Positions 23,265 through 30,161 of a stretch of 40,571 nt of DNA are shown here, piece after piece (position 1 is the first letter of the stretch; each line of letters begins with the position of its first letter). Under the pieces are notes generated by a model. It saw only the letters and a list, made by a program, of their open reading frames with translations, was not told the DNA's origin and searched no databases. The stretch is from a virus. The stretch is taken from positions 1 to 40,571 of the IMG/VR virus record IMGVR_UViG_3300031772_007302. The stretch is one strand, 5' to 3'. Made by a program: the position numbers and the translations under genes.

Positions 23265-24461
23265 CTACGGGGTGTAGGTCGTCACGCCCTTGATGTACGC
23301 AAACGCGTTCGGGTTCACGAACTGTAGCCCGTGTTCGGTCAGATAGGTATTCTTCTTCACGAGCACGTTGTCAGCGACGGTCACCGGCCGGTTCGTGGTC
23401 GGCTTCATCAGGCAGTACTTGAGGTAGGGCAGGTCCACCACGAACCCGTCCCCCGGGTAGAGCCTGCTCAGAAGCTTGTGCTCCCCGATCAGCACCTCTT
23501 TCGAGCCCACCTTGAATCGATCCAGGATGAACCCGAACTTGTTCTCGTACGGCTGGAGCATCTGCACCCCGGTAGCCCGCGCCAGGGCGTGGATGCACGC
23601 CAGCAGCGTCGATCCCGCCATCAGCACCACCTGCGTCGACCCGTACGTCATGCTGCCGAACCAGGTGGTGTACCAGTGGGCGGGCGTGAAGTTGGCGCCC
23701 GAACCGTCCCAGACGTTGATCCCCAGCGTGGTGAGCCAGTAGGCAAGCCCCCCCGTGGTCCGCACCCGGGTCCCTGTCGCCGGATCGACTTTCCATCCCA
23801 GCCGCCCGTAGAGTAGCGACAGCTCGATGTCGAAACTGTGCTGCCACAGACCCAACTTCTGTTGCCGCACGTCCTCCCGCTCGCCGTAGCGAGTAGCGGT
23901 GTCGGCCATCATCTCCGTGTACTGCCACGGCGTCTGAATGATGCCGATGTAGTTCGTCCGGGATGTCGGTATCTCGGTGACCCCCGTGGGCACCCCGCCG
24001 CCTTCTGCCGAAGCGTCATGCAGAATAGTGATCGCCGTGTTGTCCGCGATTGCCCCGCCTACGCTCCCGAACTGCGCCCGCGCCACCTCGATCGTATTCG
24101 GGAGGGTCGGGTCCGCCACCACCTGCAGCATCTCACCCGTCGCAGGGTCGGTCCCCAGCACCAGCACCTGGCCCGCTCGGAAATACTGGGCCGTCCCCAC
24201 GGCCAGGGCGCCATCATCAATCACCAGTGTTGTCGTCCCACCGCCCACCGCGCCGTTGATGAACGCCCTCCGCTGTGGCATGTCCTGTTCGAACACGGTG
24301 AACTCGGGATCTACCACCTTGCGGCGCCCCTGCAGCTTCGTCAGCAGGGACTGGAACATCCTGGCGTCCTTCCAGAAGTCATGCACCAGCAGCTCGTAGT
24401 CGTTTGGGCGGGCTGCCGCCGCCAGGCTCTCTACATCCCTCAACCCCAGAATCGCGCTCAT
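23265..24461 (-). CDS. Major capsid protein (HK97-like fold, DUF5309/SU10-type)
   Basis: The protein has 398 residues. The N-terminal helix (LLVHDFWKDARMFQSLLTKL) is followed by beta-rich sequence with FEQDMPQRRAFINGAVGGGT. The A-domain-like FGFILDRFKVGSKEVLIGEH and SRLYPGDGFVVDLPYLKYC lead to a C-terminal strand (LVKKNTYLTEHGLQFVNPNA). The central segment SRTNYIGIIQTPWQYTEMMA with ERE is typical of the DUF5309/SU10 group of HK97-fold coat proteins. It follows a scaffold-like gene. A ribosome site AAAGGAG is present, but it sits inside a hairpin. Confidence 0.85.
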   Translation of the reverse strand: MSAILGLRDVESLAAAARPNDYELLVHDFWKDARMFQSLLTKLQGRRKVVDPEFTVFEQDMPQRRAFINGAVGGGTTTLVIDDGALAVGTAQYFRAGQVLVLGTDPATGEMLQVVADPTLPNTIEVARAQFGSVGGAIADNTAITILHDASAEGGGVPTGVTEIPTSRTNYIGIIQTPWQYTEMMADTATRYGEREDVRQQKLGLWQHSFDIELSLLYGRLGWKVDPATGTRVRTTGGLAYWLTTLGINVWDGSGANFTPAHWYTTWFGSMTYGSTQVVLMAGSTLLACIHALARATGVQMLQPYENKFGFILDRFKVGSKEVLIGEHKLLSRLYPGDGFVVDLPYLKYCLMKPTTNRPVTVADNVLVKKNTYLTEHGLQFVNPNAFAYIKGVTTYTP

Positions 24462-24468
24462 GATCTCA

Positions 24469-24488
24469 GCTCCTTTAGCTCAAGGAGC
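24469..24488 (-). promoter_or_regulatory. Hairpin covering the capsid ribosome-binding site
   Basis: GCTCCTT (24469-24475) pairs exactly with AAGGAGC (24482-24488) around a 6-base loop. On the minus strand the AAAGGAG of the downstream arm is the ribosome site 8 bases from the capsid ATG, so the fold would mask it. It lies in the 141-base gap (24462-24602) between scaffold and coat genes, which contains no other gene. Confidence 0.5.
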
Positions 24489-24602
24489 CGTTCGCCTTCG
24501 GCTCTAGCGCCTTCCATCTCCCCTGCGTCAGCTAAACGGCCGGGCCAGGGTGGGCGCGCACCTCTTCGCCTCGCGCTGGCTAGACCCGACCGAACTTCCC
24601 TG

Positions 24603-25676
24603 TCACACCCCTTCCGTTTCCGACATGTAACTCCGCAGGGCGGCCGTCACCTGCGCCTCCGCATTCAGCGGAGCCGCCCTCGGAGCCATGCCACCCACTG
24701 GCACGAAGCCGCCCATCACCGCCACTCGCGGAGGCGCCATCCCCGCCGACCCTCCCACAGGCACTGCTGTCCCTGCTGCTGCCCCCGCGCCAGCCGCGGG
24801 CGCCGCCGCCGCCGGCGGTGATGCTCCGGGATTCGCGGCCACCCAGGCGGCATGCTCAGCCAGCGTCTCCGCCCCCGCCCCGAACCGGAACGCAATGCGG
24901 GTGATGATGTTGCGGCTGATCGCCTCGAAGCTCCCCTTGTCCAGCGCCGCCAGCCCCGCCTCGTCCTGCACCCCGTGCCGGCGCAGTTCCGCCACCGCCT
25001 CGGGTGCCAGGATTTCTCGCTCGACGTAGCTGCCCTTGAAGCCCGCGAACGCGGGCAGGCTGGCATAGAGATTATTTCGGAACGATTCCTGCGCCCCCAG
25101 CGCCCGGGTCTGTAGCTCCATCCCCTCTCTCACCTGGTTCGCGCGCTCCTCGTACACCGCCGCCGCCCGGGATTTCAGCAGCGGCGCCACCTCCTCATCC
25201 GCCAGCAACGCCATCGCCTGCGCCCGCACTGCCGCCGCCAGCCGCCCCGATCGGGCCTGGTATTCGGCCTGCTCTGCGGGCGTGGCCAGTTCTGCCCCAT
25301 CCCCATAGAGATCGACGTTCAACGCCTGCAGGGCCACCGCCGCCTGTGCCCGGTAATCTATCGCCGCCGGCACCGGGGGTACCACCACAGGAGCAACTGG
25401 TGCCGCGGGCGCTGCCGGACCCGGAAGGCGCGCTGCCGGCACTGTTTCCTCTCTCAGCCATTCCGGGACATCGATCACCATCGTCGCCGGAGGCGCAGGC
25501 GCTACCGGTGCGGCCGCTGCAGCCGGGGCCACTGGTGCCGCTGGTGCTGCGGGCGCGGAGGCTACAGGTGCCGCTGCTGGGGCCGGCGCGGGAGCTGCCG
25601 CCGACGCCGGCGGCGGTAGCGGGTCCGGGTTCGTCGGGAGTGCGGGTAAAGCGTCGTTCGGCATCGTCTCAGACAT
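24603..25676 (-). CDS. Capsid scaffolding protein candidate
   Basis: The 357-residue protein has Ala/Pro-rich stretches at 20-60 and 90-110, separated by MVIDVPEWLREETVPAARLP. A long helical centre (LLADEEVAPLLKSRAAAVYE, RANQVREGMELQTRALGAQE) is followed by Gly/Ala/Pro-rich sequence again before the C-terminal helix NAEAQVTAALRSYMSETEGV. An extended low-complexity N-terminus and helical body immediately upstream of the coat gene fit a scaffold. A protease is not apparent. AAGGAGATGG precedes the start. Confidence 0.72.
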   Translation of the reverse strand: MSETMPNDALPALPTNPDPLPPPASAAAPAPAPAAAPVASAPAAPAAPVAPAAAAAPVAPAPPATMVIDVPEWLREETVPAARLPGPAAPAAPVAPVVVPPVPAAIDYRAQAAVALQALNVDLYGDGAELATPAEQAEYQARSGRLAAAVRAQAMALLADEEVAPLLKSRAAAVYEERANQVREGMELQTRALGAQESFRNNLYASLPAFAGFKGSYVEREILAPEAVAELRRHGVQDEAGLAALDKGSFEAISRNIITRIAFRFGAGAETLAEHAAWVAANPGASPPAAAAPAAGAGAAAGTAVPVGGSAGMAPPRVAVMGGFVPVGGMAPRAAPLNAEAQVTAALRSYMSETEGV

Positions 25677-25679
25677 CTG

Positions 25680-26114
25680 CTATCCATCTCCTTCGCCACC
25701 CGTCGGCTGACGGGCGCTATCGTCGGTCTCTCGTCCGTCAGCTGACGGACTCCGCTCCACCATCTCATGGGCAGCCGCAATCGCCTCCGTCACGTGTGTC
25801 AGCGCGATCCGGTACCCCTGCACCTGCCCCCGAATCGCTGTTTCCTGCAACATCAACCATTCCGGGGCCGGGGCCGATTCCGCCGGCAGCGGCAGCCGGT
25901 TCAGAATCGCCTGCTCAGCCATCTGCATCAGCTCTCCCAGTTCCTCCTGGTAGATCGCCCACCCCGGATGCTGCACCAGGCTCTCGTACAACACCGCCCG
26001 CCTGAGCTGCTCTGCCTGTTCGAGCGCGCGGCGCTTCCGCTCCTCGGGATCGTGAAACGCCCCGCCGATGCTCTGCCAGATCTGCGTGAAGCTGGGCAGC
26101 GTGGGCATTCTCAT
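25680..26114 (-). CDS. Neck/portal-region helical protein with palindrome-derived C-terminus
   Basis: The product is 144 residues from ATG 26114, sharing one base with the upstream stop (TGATG). It is helical and charged (FHDPEERKRRALEQAEQLRR, then AVLYESLVQHPGWAIYQEEL), ending in helix THVTEAIAAAHEMVER. The last 23 residues (SPSADGRETDDSARQPTGGE and three more) are encoded by two family A palindromes (25733-25750 and 25699-25714). The core looks like a complete protein, and the tail seems added by the repeats. No function is recognised. Confidence 0.6.
   Translation of the reverse strand: MRMPTLPSFTQIWQSIGGAFHDPEERKRRALEQAEQLRRAVLYESLVQHPGWAIYQEELGELMQMAEQAILNRLPLPAESAPAPEWLMLQETAIRGQVQGYRIALTHVTEAIAAAHEMVERSPSADGRETDDSARQPTGGEGDG
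25699..25750. repeat. Two family A palindromes forming a protein C-terminus
   Basis: 25733-25750 is an 18-base perfect palindrome, GTCCGTCAGCTGACGGAC, identical to 28291-28308. 25699-25714 is CCCGTCGGCTGACGGG. Both are in the same open frame and are read as SPSADG and RQPTGG. Confidence 0.88.
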
Positions 26115-26362
26115 CAGACCTTTCCCCCCAGTCCCCGCGCCTGCATCAACTCCGCGCCTCCCACCAGTGCATCCCATGCCCGTGACCGGTCCTCGCGAGC
26201 CCACCTGATGCGTTTCTGGTAAGTGCACAGCGACATTCGGCCGTAGATGAAATCGTGCTGGAGCCCGGCCACGAGCTCCCGGCATTGCCTCGCACACACC
26301 GCATCCACTTTCAACAACCACTCCACCGCCTTGTCTCCCAGGGGCACCGTCGGCATTCTCAT
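26114..26362 (-). CDS. Small Cys-containing helical protein between portal and neck genes
   Basis: The 82-residue protein starts at ATG 26362, overlapping the portal stop. It is helical and basic, with Cys at VCARQCRELV and SLCTYQK. There are three Cys in 82 residues and no clear metal site. Its first residues MRMPTVPLGDKAVEW resemble the start of the next gene (MRMPTLPSFTQIW), which may mean a duplicated translation-start segment. Unknown function. Confidence 0.55.
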   Translation of the reverse strand: MRMPTVPLGDKAVEWLLKVDAVCARQCRELVAGLQHDFIYGRMSLCTYQKRIRWAREDRSRAWDALVGGAELMQARGLGGKV

Positions 26363-28401
26363 CGCATTCCCCCCTGCAACTGCATCAACGCGGCCGCCAG
26401 CGGGTTCGCCCCACTCGCCTGCGGGATCAGGTTGCCAGCTTCCACCCCCTGCTCGACCTGGGCGTCGGGCTCTACCTGCACCGGCTGCGCGGGCGTTCCC
26501 TGGATAATGAAATCCTCGAAGTTACGCGCCCCCAGCAAGTGTGCCGCCTCCTTCACCATCTCTAGCCAGTCCAATCTAGAGCTCAGCAGCTGCGACCCGG
26601 CCACCATCGTCGCCATCTTCAACCACAGTTGCCCGATTTGCTCTTTTTTCACCGGCTCGGTCACGTCCACCGGACGCAGCACGATCTCCCCCTGAATCTG
26701 CTCGGGCCCCACCAGCGCCCGCCCCCCGCTCTCCAGCGCCTCCCGCCGGCGCGCCGCATCCCCTATGATCGTGTAATACCGGTTCTCAGTGAGGTTCCGT
26801 TGGATGTCCGCCAATTCGTGTTTTGCCCAAGGCCGCACCCCTTGGTTCCACATCAGCCTGCCGCGCTGCCCCGCTCGCCCCTGCGCCGCCCGCAGCACGC
26901 TCTCCACCTCCGTCGCCGTCCGCCCCGCCGACATCATGATCCCCTGCAGGCTGTCCACCGCCCCGGTGGCGAACTTGATCATGTCCCCCATCGAGTTGAT
27001 ATCCACCAGCAGGTTCCGGGTCACATCCACCATCGGCAGGATGCTCACGATCTTCTCGATCGGCATCGTCGCCAATTTCGCCCGGATCCGCATCCCCGGC
27101 GTCGCGGAGTTGATGTCGCCCTCGTTGTACAGGCCAGCCGGATCATAGACGATGTTCTGGTAGATGCCCTTCCGCAGCCCGGCCAGCCTCGCGTTAGCCA
27201 GGAAATTCGCCATCTGTTGCAGCCCCATCGTCAGCTCGACGTCTCCCGGATTGAACAGCTTGTGGGCATCGAAGTGGCTGTCCATGCAGTACACCGGGAA
27301 CGTCCGCTGGCTCGAGGGCCGTGCCCGACAGATGGTCTGGTCAATCAGCACGAACTCCCAGATCTGCGGCACGTAGCTGCTCCCGATCGCCACCTCCGGC
27401 CGGGGCCACTCCGCCGGGATCAGTCGCACCCACACATGGTAGGCCTGATAGTAACCGGGATCGCCCGGCGTCGCCTGTTGCCCATGCCGCGCCGGCGCAT
27501 ATTGCCCCGGCGAGAGGTTGTTACTGGTGCGCTGGTCCTGCCCGCCCGCGGCCCCTTGCTTCACCCGATCAACGTTGAATAGTTGCCCCTCGATCTCGTG
27601 TCCCTTCAGCCGGTTCCAGCTCATCCAGGTCTCGAATCCGATGAACTCGCCCTGCTGCGGGTCCCATCCCGGCGCCCGGGGGTCCTGCAGCACCATCCGC
27701 GGCTCGAGTGGGGTGTTGACCTGGCGTTCCTCGACCAGTTGCCACTGCGCCTGCTGTACCTGCTCCGTGCCCAACGAGATCCCGAGCATCCCCAGCATCG
27801 GCTGCGCCTGCTCCACGTAACGCAGCTCGTGCTCGGCGTACCAGCAGGTGTGCATGTACCCCCGCCCGTACACCGCCGCCGACCAGAGCCAACTCCACAT
27901 CTTGGCGTCGATCCCATCATCATCGTGCATCGCATCCATGATGGTCTCGGCATATTCGGCCGCACGATCATACCGCGGGTCGTGGCTCTTCAATGGGATG
28001 GTCGGCTGCCGGCTGGTGAAACTCATCAGCCAGAACGCCACCAGCGTCTCCACCGCCGCCGCCGTGAACGGCACGACGATACTGCGCTCGTGCGGGTGCA
28101 GCCGCCGCCCCGTCGCCGGATCGGTCTCGTAGGGGTCGGCATAGCTCATCACCAGCTTCTCCGCCGACTCCATCGCCGGCCGCCGCAGAGAGGCATGCCG
28201 CTCCGCCAGGTCGACCAGCGCGTGCAGCTCCACCGCTACCGCATCGTGCAGCGGTTGACCGGGCGTCATGCCCTGGCTCGGGTCGCGAGTGTCCGTCAGC
28301 TGACGGACCGGCCGCGCCCAATTTGGCGCCGTCCCCTGTCCATCAGCCGACGGGCCGCGTGAGAGTATCCCTATGCCCCTGTCAAGGCCTAGTTCGCTCA
28401 C
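26359..28401 (-). CDS. Portal protein
   Basis: The 680-residue portal-type protein has AMESAEKLVMSYADPYETDP near 85, TSRQPTIPLKSHDPRYDR and a central wing/clip-like region (GIDAKMWSWLWSAAVYGRGY). IDQTICRARPSSQRTFPVYC, then MGLQQMANFLANARL and SMGDMIKFATGAVDSLQGIM follow, with a C-terminal helix-rich tail. Its size and its place beside the large terminase fit the P22/podovirus portal group. The start is uncertain: GTG 28401 overlaps the upstream TGA (GTGA), but the first 45 codons include two palindrome-derived stretches (PSADG and VRQLTD), and ATG 28269 would begin after them. The TSRQPT stretch inside is not a palindrome copy. Confidence 0.82.
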   Translation of the reverse strand: MSELGLDRGIGILSRGPSADGQGTAPNWARPVRQLTDTRDPSQGMTPGQPLHDAVAVELHALVDLAERHASLRRPAMESAEKLVMSYADPYETDPATGRRLHPHERSIVVPFTAAAVETLVAFWLMSFTSRQPTIPLKSHDPRYDRAAEYAETIMDAMHDDDGIDAKMWSWLWSAAVYGRGYMHTCWYAEHELRYVEQAQPMLGMLGISLGTEQVQQAQWQLVEERQVNTPLEPRMVLQDPRAPGWDPQQGEFIGFETWMSWNRLKGHEIEGQLFNVDRVKQGAAGGQDQRTSNNLSPGQYAPARHGQQATPGDPGYYQAYHVWVRLIPAEWPRPEVAIGSSYVPQIWEFVLIDQTICRARPSSQRTFPVYCMDSHFDAHKLFNPGDVELTMGLQQMANFLANARLAGLRKGIYQNIVYDPAGLYNEGDINSATPGMRIRAKLATMPIEKIVSILPMVDVTRNLLVDINSMGDMIKFATGAVDSLQGIMMSAGRTATEVESVLRAAQGRAGQRGRLMWNQGVRPWAKHELADIQRNLTENRYYTIIGDAARRREALESGGRALVGPEQIQGEIVLRPVDVTEPVKKEQIGQLWLKMATMVAGSQLLSSRLDWLEMVKEAAHLLGARNFEDFIIQGTPAQPVQVEPDAQVEQGVEAGNLIPQASGANPLAAALMQLQGGMR
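28291..28308. repeat. Family A perfect palindrome near the portal N-terminus
   Basis: GTCCGTCAGCTGACGGAC, 18 bases, is identical to 25733-25750. A weaker copy with CAGCCGACGG follows at 28341-28353. Both lie between the two possible portal starts and stay in frame. Confidence 0.85.
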
Positions 28402-29081
28402 CACCTGCTCGCGTGATAGGAGATCATGTACCCGTCCGCCGCCGTGATCGTCGTCTCCGGCAGTACTGTCCCGTTGGCCGCCGACACCGCGGCTCCCGCC
28501 GGCAGCGCCCCCGCCGCGGTCACGATCCAGGCCGTTCCCGCCGACGCTTTCAGCGCGATCTGGGTGACGTCGGCAGCCGCCGCGATCGGCCGATACAACC
28601 CCAGGTAATCGCCCCATCCGATAGTGAAAGTCTTCCCACCCGGGACGGCCACGCTCCCCACGCTGATCGATGTCACCGTCTTGAAGGGCACCTGTCCCTG
28701 CACGGTCGCCGCCCCCGTCCCGGTGATCACCTCCGTCTGCACGTTGTCGGACCAGTCCGTTCCAATGATGCTCACCTTGCTCAGGCAGACCGCATCATTG
28801 CCCGTGATGGTGATGTTTCGGTAGTGTGCTGGGCTCGTGATCGCGGCCGTGGTTGTGGTCCACACCGTGTTCAGCACCCCGGTCGGGATCGCGATAGCGG
28901 CGTGCACCCCGGCTGCTGACAGTGCCGCCACCGCATCCATCACCTGGATGGTCGGATATCCCCCCCATCTCGACACAGGCGGCATCGCCGCCCCCACTTG
29001 CCGCAGCGGCAGCACCAGCAATACCAGCGCCAGCGCCACTAACAACATCGCCAGGCTCAACCATACAGCTCTCCGCTTCAT
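28398..29081 (-). CDS. Exported-type beta protein, second of a tandem pair (decoration candidate)
   Basis: The 227-residue protein has a signal-peptide-like N-terminus (KRRAVWLSLAMLLVALALVL, then GAAMPPVSRWGG). The mature part is beta-rich (VAALSAAGVHAAIAIPTGVL, TITGNDAVCLSKVSIIGTDW) and ends PETTITAADGYMISYHASRW. It is a paralogue of the preceding gene (29129-29812), the same length and collinear throughout. A beta-sandwich surface-decoration or fibre role is plausible from its place before the portal. GGGAGATAGAG precedes the start. No family name is assigned. Confidence 0.7.
   Translation of the reverse strand: MKRRAVWLSLAMLLVALALVLLVLPLRQVGAAMPPVSRWGGYPTIQVMDAVAALSAAGVHAAIAIPTGVLNTVWTTTTAAITSPAHYRNITITGNDAVCLSKVSIIGTDWSDNVQTEVITGTGAATVQGQVPFKTVTSISVGSVAVPGGKTFTIGWGDYLGLYRPIAAAADVTQIALKASAGTAWIVTAAGALPAGAAVSAANGTVLPETTITAADGYMISYHASRW
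28801..28911. repeat. 111-base near-identical block shared by tandem paralogues
   Basis: These bases match 29532-29642 with one mismatch (T 28854 against C 29585). The copies are 731 bases apart. Sequence either side differs strongly, so this is a sharply bounded conserved block within the paralogue pair and fits recent gene conversion. Confidence 0.85.
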
Positions 29082-29128
29082 CTCTCTATCTCCCGTTGCT
29101 CCTGCTGACGTTACCCGCGTCTACAACC

Positions 29129-29812
29129 CTACCACCTCTGCGCGTTGTACGTGATCAGATAGCCGTTTACGGCCGTGATCGTCGTCTCCGGCAGTACTGT
29201 CCCGTTGGCCGCCGACACCGCCGCTCCCGCCGGCAGCGCCCCTGCCGCCGTCACCGTCCAGGCCGTGTCCGCGCTCACCTTGGTCATGATCTGCGTGACA
29301 TCGGCGTCGGCCGCGATGGGGCGATACAGCCCCAGGTAATCGCCCCATCCGATGGTGTAGGTGGCGCCGCCCGGCGCCGCTACCGAGCCGACTTTGATGG
29401 ATGTCACCGTCTTGAACGGCACCTGTCCCTGCACCGTCGCCGCCCCTGTGCCGGTGATTACCGAGACGCGGACGTTTCCTGCCCAGTCCGTCCCGGTGAT
29501 GACCACCTTCGACAGGGCCGCCGCCGCCGAACCCGTGATGGTGATGTTTCGGTAGTGTGCTGGGCTCGTGATCGCGGCCGTGGTCGTGGTCCACACCGTG
29601 TTCAGCACCCCGGTCGGGATCGCGATAGCGGCGTGCACCCCGTCCACGGAGAGCGCCGCCACCCCCTCCATCACCTGCGCACATGGGTATTTCCCCCACC
29701 TCGACACGGGCGGCATCGCCGCCCCCACCGGCCCCATCGGCAGCACCAACAACACCACCGCCAGCGCCACCAACACGGCCCCTAACGTCAGACACAACCT
29801 CCTGCGCTTCAT
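29129..29812 (-). CDS. Exported-type beta protein, first of a tandem pair (decoration candidate)
   Basis: This is the 227-residue paralogue of the next gene. The N-terminus (KRRRLCLTLGAVLVALAVVL, then GAAMPPVSRWGK) is a signal-like segment. The mature domain has three blocks identical or nearly so to the second copy: GVHAAIAIPTGVLNTVWTTT, GTGAATVQGQVPFKTVTSI and AGALPAGAAVSAANGTVLPE. The blocks between them vary (TGSAAAALSKVVITGTDWAG against TGNDAVCLSKVSIIGTDWSD). ATG 29812 with GAGGAGATG was preferred over 29833 because the basic N-region begins there. The alternation of fixed and variable blocks suggests surface loops under selection. Confidence 0.7.
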   Translation of the reverse strand: MKRRRLCLTLGAVLVALAVVLLVLPMGPVGAAMPPVSRWGKYPCAQVMEGVAALSVDGVHAAIAIPTGVLNTVWTTTTAAITSPAHYRNITITGSAAAALSKVVITGTDWAGNVRVSVITGTGAATVQGQVPFKTVTSIKVGSVAAPGGATYTIGWGDYLGLYRPIAADADVTQIMTKVSADTAWTVTAAGALPAGAAVSAANGTVLPETTITAVNGYLITYNAQRW

Positions 29813-29839
29813 CCTCGCATCTCCTCTCGACATCTGCCA

Positions 29840-29909
29840 CCCGTCGGCTAACGGGCGACTGTTTGGTGTTGGTGTTTCGGTCCGTCAGCCGACGGATCAG
29901 TCCCGAAAC
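29840..29909. repeat. Family A palindromes in the terminase-paralogue gap
   Basis: CCCGTCGGCTAACGGG (29840-29855, one mismatch) and a longer copy at 29874-29909 with an outer GTTTCGG/CCGAAAC pair around CCGTCAGCCGACGG fill much of the 113-base gap between 29813 and 29925. The longer form, with GATCAGTCCCG on its right, is repeated at 35923-35955, and partly at 16620-16645. Confidence 0.82.
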
Positions 29910-29925
29910 CGCGCCGCGGCGTTCC

Positions 29926-30147
29926 TCAACTCTGCCCCATCCCCGCCGGCACGATCCGCCGCCTCCCATTTCCTGGCCCTGCCTCGGCCTCGCTAACGTA
30001 CTTGGGGAGCCGCCAGAACTCCAGTTCGAGCTGCGCATATACCTGGTACAGCTTCTCCGACCCCTCCGCAGTGATCTCCCGGTGCCCATGCACCATCCCC
30101 AGGTTAGCCATCGTCTGGTGAAACAACCCGCTGTGCAGGATCTTCAT
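29926..30147 (-). CDS. Small unknown protein downstream of TerL
   Basis: The 73-residue protein starts MKILHSGLFHQTMANLGMVH, then a helix GSEKLYQVYAQLELEFWRLP. It ends RRRIVPAGMGQS. AAAGGG lies 8 bases before ATG 30147. No recognised domain. A short gene between terminase and decoration genes may encode a packaging accessory. Confidence 0.5.
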   Translation of the reverse strand: MKILHSGLFHQTMANLGMVHGHREITAEGSEKLYQVYAQLELEFWRLPKYVSEAEAGPGNGRRRIVPAGMGQS

Positions 30148-30161
30148 CTCGCGCCCTTTCC

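Noticed and set aside
24462-24602. Terminator between scaffold and coat genes
   Set aside because: Hairpins are present but no T-run follows on the minus strand, and the stem overlaps the coat ribosome site, so a translational role fits better.
26359-28617. Full upstream extension of the portal gene to 28617
   Set aside because: The first 70 residues are the shadow frame of the upstream paralogue gene. Starts at 28401 or 28269 are more sensible.
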